From positions 1,426,001 to 1,490,000 of the forward strand of contig NC_063019.1 of assembly GCF_020509005.1 (NCBI RefSeq): a stretch of 64,000 bases of DNA, given 5' to 3'. Every line of letters starts with the position of its first letter. Positions within the stretch are counted from its first letter, which is position 1. The stretch is from Fulvia fulva. Taxonomy: Eukaryota > Ascomycota > Dothideomycetes > Mycosphaerellales > Mycosphaerellaceae. The notes beneath the pieces are model-generated. The model worked only from the letters and a program-made list of their open reading frames with translations. It was not told the origin of the DNA and searched no databases. Position numbers and translations under genes: made by a program. This document shows, one piece after another, positions 12,701 to 19,910 of the stretch.

Positions 12701-13075
12701 CCTTACGAGGGCATAGAGTAGTATAGCAACCTAACTACGAAGCGAACATATCGGCCTCTAGGGGTACCTATTATAGAGGAAGGTTCTAGGATATACAAAT
12801 ACTAGCTACCCCTACGGCTATCGCTCCTAGAACGTACGGTACGTACTCCTCGTCTATCCGAGGTAGTCGCTAGGAAGGGGGGAGTAGATAGTAAAGGCGA
12901 GGAACCGGACGATTAGGGCACTTCTTAATAACGCTAAGGACCTACGGCGTATTACGAACTAGATACTAGAGAAGGGCTAGCTAGAATAGTACCGCCTAGT
13001 AGGAGTAGTATAGGAAGAGAGGACACGACGTAGCGCGACGAGACCGGCTAGGAGCGGGGGCTAACGGGGTAGTGA
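9763..13075 (+). pseudogene. LINE1b ORF2: endonuclease and reverse transcriptase, decayed
   Basis: Residual motifs in order: YNVN near 9790, FYISK near 9970, GDFN near 10180, TIDL near 10335 and SLDYI near 10410 (apurinic-type endonuclease). The RT follows with LDISGAFD near 11530, a PILFLFF segment near 11735, FVDD near 11802 and RILGL near 12033. The C-terminal finger region lies near 12800. About one codon in twenty is a stop, nearly all TAG. Motif order matches LINE3 ORF2. Bases 12580-12760 are conspicuously less mutated than the rest. Confidence 0.82.
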
Positions 13076-13185
13076 TATAGACTACGTACGTTCAGAGGGA
13101 AAGCTAAACTAGATAAGGAGTAGTTAGGGGCGGGAAGGGTTTTCACCTATTCGGGTTTCCCTTTGTATATAATAATAGATATATA

Positions 13186-13217
13186 CCTATATAGGCCGGA
13201 TAGGGTCCTAGAATAGG
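13186..13217 (+). other. LINE1b 3' UTR stem-loop
   Basis: CCTAT (13186-13190) can pair with ATAGG (13213-13217) around a 22-nt loop that starts ATAGGCC. Equivalent hairpins with different but self-complementary stems occur in LINE2, LINE3 and LINE4. LINE 3' hairpins can be recognised by the element's own reverse transcriptase. Confidence 0.6.
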
Positions 13218-13301
13218 GGAATAACAAATCTATCTATCTATCTATAACAATAGATATATACCTATATAGGCCAGATAGGGTCCTAGAATAGGGGAATAAC
13301 A

Positions 13302-13316
13302 AATCTATCTATCTAT
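13302..13316 (+). repeat. ATCT repeat tail of LINE1a
   Basis: A few ATCT units follow the second copy of the LINE1 3' UTR. The LINE1b tail with more units lies at about 13226-13245. Such simple-repeat tails stand in for poly(A) in this LINE family. Confidence 0.8.
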
Positions 13317-13858
13317 ATTATTTGCTATAAACTTAGCTAATAGAGTCTAATCTAGCTAGTCGTCCTAGGTATAGTTAATAAAGATACCTAGGTATTGCTC
13401 TATTACTTTATTCGTGTTCTCCGACTGTCTATCTATTTCTAGGTAGAACGATAAAGATAGCTTTCGACTAATACTAAGTAGCGCGTATATCCTACGCTAG
13501 AATACGGAAACCTATTACGTACTACAATCCGAGATAATAGACTTCGGGAGCCTATATCTACTAAATACGTACTTAAGGAATACTAGTACGTAATACTCTA
13601 CTATTGTCGAGGTAATAGGAATAATATATCGCTCCTTAGTTAAGCGGTATATAACGGTTATAATATTCTCGTACATTTGTCCGTCGACTACGCTTATTCC
13701 CTTCGGTAGTTTGACTACGAAGTTAATAGAGATATCCTCCTAAGCGCTAAATAGTACTAGTAGCGGTCTTAATAGCCCTAGGTACTAGATATTAGTATTC
13801 TTGTTCGTACGGTAAGCGCGGTAGGTACGTATATAGCTCTTAATAAATCGTACGATAC
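13314..13858 (-). pseudogene. Element D fragment: integrase core
   Basis: The minus strand aligns with the integrase region of element H (54540-55090), including the stretch around VIEQYL near 13390. Removing LINE1 and its 6-bp duplication gives a continuous alignment of equal length with H across the junction, which confirms the insertion point. RIP stops abound. It ends at element B, whose target duplication GATAC is at 13854-13858 and 27331-27335. Confidence 0.78.
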
Positions 13859-14017
13859 TATTACGGGCGACCCGCGCTACTTTACTACTAAAGCGTCGGC
13901 CCGGCTAAACCGCGGACCTTCCGTATCGGGTTAGCGCGGCTTAGCGCTTCCTTATAAGCCCGCCGCGCCTCGCGCTCCTCTTTCGTAGCTTCGTAGAACA
14001 ATAACTATCTCAATTAG
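13859..14017 (+). repeat. Element B 5' LTR, left part
   Basis: The LTR begins TATTACGGGC (ancestrally TGTTACGGGC) and is interrupted after ATTAG by element C. It continues at 20160-20184, giving 184 bp in total, equal to the 3' LTR. It contains a TATA-like TATAAG at 13953 and the motif GTAGAACAA at 13993-14001, which is complementary to 20187-20195 just downstream of the LTR. A block at 13944-13965 differs from the 3' LTR by non-RIP changes. Confidence 0.92.
14013..14017. repeat. Left target-site duplication of element C (ATTAG)
   Basis: ATTAG here is repeated at 20155-20159. The joined LTR reads through as in the 3' LTR of B (27299-27305 region), so the duplication is unambiguous. Confidence 0.95.
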
Positions 14018-14311
14018 TGTCATGGTCTCCCCACAGAGTGTACAGAAGGTGGGGACAGAAGAGTCTCAGAGCGCTCAGAAGTCGTCAAGAAGTGACAGTC
14101 CAGCTTGGTGTGTGAACGCCAAGAATCACATGCCCCGCAACATTCACTACGGGACCCAGCCCTCCAGATTCACCCCTCTACCAAACCTTGAAGCACGTGG
14201 AAGACTCGGATCGTAGGGCAGGTTGGAATAAGGTTTTGAGCAAAGCTGCTGAGCGCGGCTTCGCACGGGTTAGCCCTGTTGATGCGGGGACACGCACTCG
14301 CGAGGGTCGCG

Positions 14312-14319
14312 TATAAATA
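14312..14319 (+). promoter_or_regulatory. Element C TATA box
   Basis: TATAAATA lies 41 nt upstream of the GTCTTTTGT motif at 14353. In B and D a TATA-like element lies 40 and 41 nt upstream of the equivalent motif, which supports this as the core promoter. The copy at 20006 in the 3' LTR is identical. Confidence 0.75.
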
Positions 14320-14352
14320 TCTGGCCTTCCCCAGGCCTCTCTTGCTTTCTTC

Positions 14353-14361
14353 GTCTTTTGT
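14353..14361 (+). promoter_or_regulatory. Element C putative transcript 5' end / self-primer
   Basis: GTCTTTTGT is the exact reverse complement of ACAAAAGAC at 14463-14471, which starts 2 nt after the LTR. In Tf1-type self-priming elements the first bases of the RNA anneal to the primer-binding site. Position relative to the TATA box fits a transcript 5' end. Confidence 0.6.
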
Positions 14362-14380
14362 TTTGTGTAGCAATCATACC

Positions 14381-14458
14381 ATGCCCTTTTGCATCTGCAC
14401 TTCGCACCTGCATTCTCGCTTTCACCCTTACATCTCACAGGCCAGGCTCTCGCCCTGA
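14381..14458 (+). CDS. Short upstream ORF in the element C leader
   Basis: ATG at 14381 opens 25 codons to a TGA at 14456-14458, in a different frame from gag, between the inferred transcript start and the gag ATG at 14503. It is long enough to impede scanning, but whether it is translated is unknown. RIP-free C keeps it, whereas E has ATA in place of this ATG in both LTRs. It may simply be chance. Confidence 0.3.
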   Translation: MPFCICTSHLHSRFHPYISQARLSP

Positions 14459-14460
14459 CA

Positions 14461-14475
14461 TCACAAAAGACCAAC
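14461..14475 (+). other. Element C primer-binding site
   Basis: The bases just after the 5' LTR do not start with the TGG typical of tRNA-primed elements. Positions 14463-14471 pair with 14353-14361 in the LTR, and the 2-nt offset from the LTR end is the same in B, I and D. Confidence 0.6.
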
Positions 14476-14502
14476 AAACCGTCAACCACTCGAGTCATCC
14501 TC

Positions 14503-15663
14503 ATGGGTGACCACGCCACCGATAGAGGTGTCAACCTCGACAACCAAGACACTCCATTCCACTTCAGTGAGTGGACTGACATCCCCTTCTCGAACGCCGC
14601 TGCCTTCGGTGCCTGGGCAAACGCCAACCCCGACACCGCCTACGCTCTCATCAACCGCACCGTCTCCTCTTTCCGCGAGACCGCCCAGCAGGTCGAGCAA
14701 GCAAACAACCAAGCAACATACCTTCAAGGTATTGTGAACACCTTCCAGAACCTCGCCCCGCACGCCGACGACAACCGCCGCCAGCACTTCTCCAAGAAGG
14801 TCAACGACCCAGACGAGTTCGACGGCAACAAGAGCAAGTTTGAGGCATTTGAGACACAGCTCACCATCAAGCTGTTGGCTAATGCCGACCACTTTCCGCA
14901 AGAGAAGGACAAAGTCACGTACGTCTTCTCCCTCCTTCGGGGAGACGCCGCGGCTCAGGTACAACACTACATCGACAACGCCACGCAGACTATCGGCTGC
15001 CCGGACGTCCTCACCTTGATGCAGGACCTCCGTGCTGCCTTTGGTGATCCAGACCGTAGAGCCACCGCCCAGAACGCCATCCACAACCTCCTCCAGAAGA
15101 ACAAGAGCTTCGCCGAGTACCTCGCGGCCTTCAACCGCGACATCGGGTTCACCGGCTACAACGAAGAGACCAAGAAGAGCACTCTCCGCCGTGGTTTGTC
15201 AGCAGAGCTTCTTCGAGCCCTCGAGGACAAGGACGTTGGTGCTATGAGCTTCCGTGAGCTCGTCGAGACCTGCCAGCGCCTCGACTCCAACATGAAACAC
15301 ACCGCCTCTCTCCTCGCTTCCCGTTCTCAAGGTCGTCAGCCTCGTGGTCCCGGAAGCCACTTCGCTGCTCCACTAGGCGCCGCCGCTCCTACGGCTCTCC
15401 CTCCCGTCTCTGTAGGTGACGCTATGGATCTCAGCGCTGGTGCCGCCGTCCCTCGAGTCCAGGGCCTCGTTAACGGTAAGCTTACTCCCGAAGAGAAGCT
15501 TCGCCGTCGCCAGGCCGGACTCTGCACCTACTGCGGCGGTCCAGGCCACATCGCAGCTAACTGTCCGCAGCTCGCTGCCCGTAACGCCCGCAACCCGGTT
15601 CGCGGCGCTGTCGGCGCTATCGAGCCTGCTACTGCTGCTCCCGCTGAGCAGGAAAAAGCCTAG
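14503..15663 (+). CDS. gag: Element C Gag polyprotein (capsid and nucleocapsid)
   Basis: 386 residues. The start is the first in-frame ATG (14503). The frame is open further back, but only through non-ATG codons in the LTR. The central part, about residues 95-260, resembles the retrotransposon gag capsid domain (a DEFDGNKSKFEAF segment followed by a long helical region). A CCHC knuckle with C-x2-C-x4-H-x4-C spacing lies at residues 341-354. Gag packages the element RNA into particles and the knuckle binds nucleic acid. It stops at TAG (15661), overlapping the open pol frame by 16 bases. The last codons before the stop, GAA AAA GCC, are a possible -1 slippage place. The same gene, broken, is present in E and F. 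Confidence 0.93.
   Translation: MGDHATDRGVNLDNQDTPFHFSEWTDIPFSNAAAFGAWANANPDTAYALINRTVSSFRETAQQVEQANNQATYLQGIVNTFQNLAPHADDNRRQHFSKKVNDPDEFDGNKSKFEAFETQLTIKLLANADHFPQEKDKVTYVFSLLRGDAAAQVQHYIDNATQTIGCPDVLTLMQDLRAAFGDPDRRATAQNAIHNLLQKNKSFAEYLAAFNRDIGFTGYNEETKKSTLRRGLSAELLRALEDKDVGAMSFRELVETCQRLDSNMKHTASLLASRSQGRQPRGPGSHFAAPLGAAAPTALPPVSVGDAMDLSAGAAVPRVQGLVNGKLTPEEKLRRRQAGLCTYCGGPGHIAANCPQLAARNARNPVRGAVGAIEPATAAPAEQEKA
15648..15663 (+). promoter_or_regulatory. Candidate -1 frameshift region between gag and pol
   Basis: The pol frame is open from 15648 (after TGA at 15645) and lies in -1 relative to gag. The overlap contains GGAAAAAGCC immediately before the gag stop. An A-site AAA can re-pair in the -1 frame. 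The P-site codon would have one mismatch, so this is not a canonical heptamer. No ATG opens pol near here. Confidence 0.45.
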
Positions 15664-18600
15664 GTCTTCCTCATCGACGCGATGAAGACCAAGAACAACG
15701 TTTACCGAAAGTGAAGAGAGGAAAGAAGTTGAGGATCAATACAGCACAGCTAGACCTGTACGACGAGACGGGCAAGGACCACGCTTGCAAACCGTTCGTC
15801 ACGAATGTAAATATCGGCTCAAAGAAACTCTCTTCTTCCAATCTCACTCTCATGGACACTGGCGCACTAGGCGAGTCTTTTATGGACTATAAACTCGCGA
15901 CCTCTCTCAACCTCGAACCCCAGGAACTTAAGTACCCTCGCACCCTTGAACTCTTTGACGGCACGGAGACTACCACTGGTAAGATTACTCATGTTGTACA
16001 CACGTCAATCACCCTCGGAGGCAAGCGTATGTCGATCACCAGCTTCCTTACGTCCCTACCGCATCAGAAGTTTATCCTCGGCCTCCCCTGGTTCAGACGA
16101 CACCGACCTATCATCGACTGGACTTCCCTTACTGTCAGCTTCCCTCCAGAAGTTCCTCCGGCACCTCCGCCTTCTCCGCCGCCTCAGCGCGGTCCTGAGT
16201 ATACCAAGATCTTCCAGGTGAACGCCGCTGCCTTCACCACTGCTGCTAAGCAGCCCAAAGCTCAAGTCTTCGCCGCCTCTCTCCGCGATATCGACATCGC
16301 CCTCGAGAAGCTCGACAAGAAGCGTACACCTACCGACCCTGCTACGAAGGTCCCTCCTTGGGCACACCACATCCTCCACGTATTCGATGCTAAAGCCGCA
16401 GACGAGCTGCCTCCTCATCGCCCTCACGACCACAAGATTGAGCTAGAAGAAGGTGCAGAGACACCGTTCGGACCGTTATATTCCATGTCCCGAGAAGAGC
16501 TTATCGTCCTCAAGAGATACCTCGAAGAGAACCTAAAGAAGGGGTTCATTCGAGCGAGCCGTTCCAGCGCTGGCAGTCCCGTCATGTTCGTCAAGAAGCC
16601 CGGCGGTGGTCTACGCTTCTGCGTAGACTACCGAGGCTTGAACGCTGTTACAAAGAAGAACCGCTACTCAATACCGTTGATTCAGGAGACGCTCGAGCGC
16701 CTCTCTAAGGCCAAGTACTTCACCAAGCTCGATGTCATCGCTGCGTTCAACAAGTTACGAATGGCAGAAGGACACGAGTATCTCACAGCCTTCCGTACTC
16801 GCTACGGGCTGTTCGAGTCGCTCGTTATGCCCTTCGGCGTTTGTAACGGGCCTAGTACCTTCCAGAACTTCATTAACGACATCCTTCAGGAGTTCCTCGA
16901 TCAGTTCTGCACTGCCTACATCGACGACATCCTAGTCTACAGCGAGACCAAGGAGGAGCACCGCGAGCACGTCTGTAAGGTCCTTCAGAAGCTCGCAGAC
17001 GCCGGCTTGCAGCTCGATATCGACAAGTGCGAGTTTGAGAAGACCGAAGTCAAGTTCCTTGGTTTGATCATTACCGCAGACGGCATCAAGATGGACCAAG
17101 AGAAGATCGACGCTATCGTCGAATGGGATGCTCCTACGAACGTCAAAGAGGTCCAGGGTTTCCTAGGCTTTGCCAACTTCTACCGCCGCTTCATCCACGC
17201 ATTTTCGGGCGTGGTACGCCCTTTGACGAAGCTCACGCGCAAGGGTGAGAAGTTCGCCTGGACCGACGAATGCCAGGAGGCTTTTGACTTGCTCAAAGCG
17301 AAGTTTGTTGAGAACCCGCTTCTACAGCACTTCGATTTCGAACTGGAGACCCGTGTAGAGACCGACGCATCCGACGGCGTGGTGGGCGGTGTCCTGCTAC
17401 AACGCCGCTCGCCTGAATCCCCCTGGTTACCTGTCGCCTTCCTCTCCAAGAAGTTGACCGCCACGGAGTGTAACTACGAGATCTACGACAAGGAGCTTCT
17501 CGCCATCGTTAAAGCTTTCGAAGAGTGGCGCCCCGAGCTCGAAGGCTCTGCTATGCCCGTCCAAGTAAGCTCCGACCATAAGAACCTCGTCTACTTTATG
17601 AAGAGCAAGCTGCTCAATCGTCGCCAGGCCCGCTGGAGCGAGTTCCTCTCCCGGTTCAACTTCGTGATCTCGTACACGCCCGGCAAGGCCAACTCGATGG
17701 CCGACGCCCTTACCCGCCGCCCTGGAGACTCTCCAGTTGATCGAAGAGGGGGCCGGCAAATCGCAGGGCAACAAGTCATCAAAGAGCACAACCTCTCTTC
17801 CGAGCTTCGAGAGTACCTATCGAACGGCCAGCCTACGCTCGCCGCTTCCTTTGCTACTCTCGTGCTCGCTCCTGCCTACCTTGACGAGAGTGACGATGAA
17901 TCCGAGCCTGAAGAATACGCCTCGAACGCTGAGGACTTGAACGACGATGAAGAGGGCTCAGTAACGACCGACGGCTCATCCGAATCAGACTTTGAGGGGT
18001 TTGATAATGAGGAGCAGCCCGAAGGCATCATGGCACGAGTACGAACAGCGTACGATGCCGACATAGACGCCCAAGAGTTAGTTCAGGCCCTTAGATCTGG
18101 CGCGAGGACATTCCCGGGCTTCTCGCTGTCCGAGTGCGAGCTCCAGGAAGGTGTCGTCTACTTCCGTAAGAAGCTTTACGTACCGCAGCCCGAAGGCTCT
18201 AATATCCGAGCTGAGATTCTTCAAATCATCCACGACTCCGCCTCTGGGGGTCACCCAGGCGTAGCCAAGACCCACAAGCTCCTCGCTAGGTATTACTGGT
18301 GGCCGCATTCCTGGAAGGACGTCCGCCGCTACGTGCTGAACTGCGCTACTTGCCGAAGAGCCAAAGCTAACCGCCACCGTCCCCACGGTCTCTTGCACCC
18401 TCTCCCGGCTCCTGATCGTCCGTGGAAGCACATCACTATGGACTTTATCACCGATCTTCCTCACGGCAAGACCTTCAGCGGCGTGAAAGCAAAGGCCCTT
18501 CTAGTGATCGTGGACCGTCACTCCAAGGACCGGTACATGATCCCGTGCTGGAGCATGACCGCAAAGGAGACTGCTCGCTTGTTCTACGAATTCGTCTGGC

Positions 18601-19910
18601 GCTTTCAAGGCCTCCCGGATAGCATCACCTCTGACAGAGGCACCCAGTTCATCTCGCACTTCTGGAAGCGTCTGTGTGCTATCCTAGGCATCAAGCATAA
18701 CCTCTCGACCAGTTTTCAGCCACAGACCGACGGCCAGACCGAAATTACGAACGCTATCCTCGAGCAGGTCCTTCGTTGCTTCGTCGACTACCACCAGAAG
18801 GATTGGCCTCAGCATATCCCTGCGGTAGAGTTCGCTACTCGTAACTGGGACTCGGAGACTACTGGCTACTCTCCCTTCTATACTACGAGAGGTTACCACC
18901 CTCGTACAGGCATGGAACCAGAAGAACCTCTCCCGCCTACCGAAGATGCAAACGAGCAAGCAGCAGACGAGTTCGCTACTATGCTCTCACAGATCCATGA
19001 AGAAGTTCACGACGAGATGGTGTACGCACAAGCAATCTACGAGGATCAAGCCAATCGTCGTCGCCAGCCAGCTCCCGACTACCAAGTAGGCGATATGGTC
19101 TACCTCAACTCCAAGAACATCAAGACAGACCGCCCCTCCAAGAAGCTGAACTGGAAGAACCTAGGTCCTTTTGAGATCACCGAGCGTATCAGTTCACACG
19201 CCTACCGTCTAGCTCTTCCTGCGAACATAAAGATCCACGACGTCTTCCATCCCGTACGCCTTCGGCCGTCGGCTGAGGACCCATTCCCGAACCAAAACCA
19301 AGACATGCCAGGTCCTCCCGATGAAGTAGAAGTCGACGAGCCTGTTAACCTACCTTCTGACGACTATGCCGTCCGCAAGATCCGGGGAATCCGCGTAGAG
19401 CCCAACGACGTTGAAGGACTACCGCCGATCAAGTATGAAGTCGAATGGCAAGGTTGCCCTGAGTGGGATACCTCATGGGAACCTATCCAACATATCATCT
19501 TCAATCGTCAAGCAATCGAAGAATACCACGCCCGCGCAGACGGCCCAGAAGTCAACATCGGCAGGCTCTTCGAATCTGAGCTTTTCGACGGGGCTTACCA
19601 ATGGTGTATCGACCATGACATCAGGCCTAGGCCTGGTACTGAAGCTGAACATCCTCGATATGTGGAACTACTACGGCTTCGTAGGAACTCAGCTTTGTTC
19701 GGGGGGGCTACTGTCATGGTCTCCCCACAGAGTGTACAGAAGGTGGGGACAGAAGAGTCTCAGAGCGCTCAGAAGTCGTCAAGAAGTGACAGTCCAGCTT
19801 GGTGTGTGAACGCCAAGAATCACATGCCCCGCAACATTCACTACGGGACCCAGCCCTCCAGATTCACCCCTCTACCAAACCTTGAAGCACGTGGAAGACT
19901 CGGATCGTAG
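15648..19910 (+). CDS. pol: Element C Pol polyprotein: protease, RT, RNase H, integrase, chromodomain
   Basis: 1420 codons, uninterrupted. An aspartic protease with D-T-G is at residue 70. The RT has VDYRGLN near 328 and YIDD at 424-427. RNase H has its first Asp (DAS) at 573 and a HTPGKANSMADAL-like end (here YTPGKANSMADAL) near 680. The integrase zinc finger has His 862 and 869 and Cys 899 and 902. The catalytic triad is Asp 932, Asp 996 and Glu 1032, with 35 residues between the last two. The GPF/Y-type module (LGPFEI) is near 1172. A chromodomain is at about 1246-1300 with YEVEWQGCPEWDTSWEP. The last 66 residues are encoded in the 3' LTR. The likely start is by -1 frameshift from gag, since the first in-frame non-AUG start-like codon is GTG at 15711. 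Chromodomains in such integrases can direct insertion to H3K9-methylated chromatin, which fits its location. Confidence 0.95.
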   Translation, partial: AGKSLGLPHRRDEDQEQRLPKVKRGKKLRINTAQLDLYDETGKDHACKPFVTNVNIGSKKLSSSNLTLMDTGALGESFMDYKLATSLNLEPQELKYPRTLELFDGTETTTGKITHVVHTSITLGGKRMSITSFLTSLPHQKFILGLPWFRRHRPIIDWTSLTVSFPPEVPPAPPPSPPPQRGPEYTKIFQVNAAAFTTAAKQPKAQVFAASLRDIDIALEKLDKKRTPTDPATKVPPWAHHILHVFDAKAADELPPHRPHDHKIELEEGAETPFGPLYSMSREELIVLKRYLEENLKKGFIRASRSSAGSPVMFVKKPGGGLRFCVDYRGLNAVTKKNRYSIPLIQETLERLSKAKYFTKLDVIAAFNKLRMAEGHEYLTAFRTRYGLFESLVMPFGVCNGPSTFQNFINDILQEFLDQFCTAYIDDILVYSETKEEHREHVCKVLQKLADAGLQLDIDKCEFEKTEVKFLGLIITADGIKMDQEKIDAIVEWDAPTNVKEVQGFLGFANFYRRFIHAFSGVVRPLTKLTRKGEKFAWTDECQEAFDLLKAKFVENPLLQHFDFELETRVETDASDGVVGGVLLQRRSPESPWLPVAFLSKKLTATECNYEIYDKELLAIVKAFEEWRPELEGSAMPVQVSSDHKNLVYFMKSKLLNRRQARWSEFLSRFNFVISYTPGKANSMADALTRRPGDSPVDRRGGRQIAGQQVIKEHNLSSELREYLSNGQPTLAASFATLVLAPAYLDESDDESEPEEYASNAEDLNDDEEGSVTTDGSSESDFEGFDNEEQPEGIMARVRTAYDADIDAQELVQALRSGARTFPGFSLSECELQEGVVYFRKKLYVPQPEGSNIRAEILQIIHDSASGGHPGVAKTHKLLARYYWWPHSWKDVRRYVLNCATCRRAKANRHRPHGLLHPLPAPDRPWKHITMDFITDLPHGKTFSGVKAKALLVIVDRHSKDRYMIPCWSMTAKETARLFYEFVWRFQGLPDSITSDRGTQFISHFWKRLCAILGIKHNLSTSFQPQTDGQTEITNAILEQVLRCFVDYHQKDWPQHIPAVEFATRNWDSETTGYSPFYTTRGYHPRTGMEPEEPLPPTEDANEQAADEFATMLSQIHEEVHDEMVYAQAIYEDQANRRRQPAPDYQVGDMVYLNSKNIKTDRPSKKLNWKNLGPFEITERISSHAYRLALPANIKIHDVFHPVRLRPSAEDPFPNQNQDMPGPPDEVEVDEPVNLPSDDYAVRKIRGIRVEPNDVEGLPPIKYEVEWQGCPEWDTSWEPIQHIIFNRQAIEEYHARADGPEVNIGRLFESELFDGAYQWCIDHDIRPRPGTEAEHPRYVELLRLRRNSALFGGATVMVSPQSVQKVGTEESQSAQKSSRSDSPAWCVNAKNHMPRNIHYGTQPSRFTPLPNLEARGRLGS
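19697..19711 (+). other. Element C polypurine tract
   Basis: A run of seven G residues (19701-19707) followed by CTAC abuts the 3' LTR. It lies inside the pol reading frame. Equivalent G-runs abut the 3' LTR of B, D, E, F, H, I and J. Confidence 0.7.

Larger units (their letters stand above)
8251..13242 (+). mobile_element. LINE1b: full-length or near full-length Tad-like LINE, RIP-damaged
   Basis: A 4992-bp non-LTR element inserted in the tail of LINE1a with a 14-bp target duplication. The order is 5' leader (8251 to about 8420), ORF1 with degenerate zinc knuckles, ORF2 with an apurinic-type endonuclease and RT, a 3' UTR with a stem-loop (13186-13217), and a short ATCT repeat tail (about 13228-13242). 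Assignment to the Tad clade is inferred from the fungal host, the gene order and RT motifs, not from a search. Confidence 0.87.
7667..13313 (+). mobile_element. LINE1a: 5'-truncated LINE, split by LINE1b in its own tail
   Basis: The two parts, 7667-8250 and 13257-13313, together form about 640 bp equivalent to the last 640 bp of LINE1b (ORF2 C-terminus, 3' UTR and ATCT tail). The split is marked by a 14-bp duplication, TATAACAATAGATA, at 8237-8250 and 13243-13256. The outer target duplication is only TATATT and may be longer within the ATCT tail. 5' truncation with a tail of simple repeats is typical of target-primed reverse transcription. It is more RIP-damaged than LINE1b in the overlapping section. 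Confidence 0.87.
14018..14460 (+). repeat. Element C 5' LTR (443 bp)
   Basis: It contains a TATA box (TATAAATA, 14312) and a likely transcription start around 14353, which makes U3 about 335 bp and R-U5 about 108 bp. It is unmutated compared with the distal part of the 3' LTR. Two overlapping antisense ORFs of 67 and 152 codons here recur in every LTR copy and are not supported as genes. Confidence 0.95.

Noticed and set aside
13170..13316. Tandem duplication of the LINE1 3' tail (about 72 bp twice)
   Set aside because: Better explained by LINE1b inserting into LINE1a's tail: the second copy starts with the 14-bp target duplication that also precedes LINE1b at 8237-8250.
14461..14480. tRNA-primed primer-binding site in element C
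   Set aside because: No TGG start and no tRNA 3' end that I recognise. The self-complementary LTR motif fits better, though a tRNA search was not possible here.
14389..14502. Extension of the gag ORF upstream to 14389
   Set aside because: The codon at 14389 is TTG, not ATG, and lies in the LTR. The first in-frame ATG is at 14503.
14170..14636. Antisense ORFs of 67 and 152 codons in the C LTR, recurring in E and in F
   Set aside because: They recur only because the LTR recurs. They lie opposite the promoter and gag leader, and lack any known motif or separate promoter.
16056..18959. Several antisense ORFs of 62-128 codons opposite C pol
   Set aside because: Typical shadows of a GC-rich ORF without RIP. 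Pol motifs on the plus strand account for the sequence.
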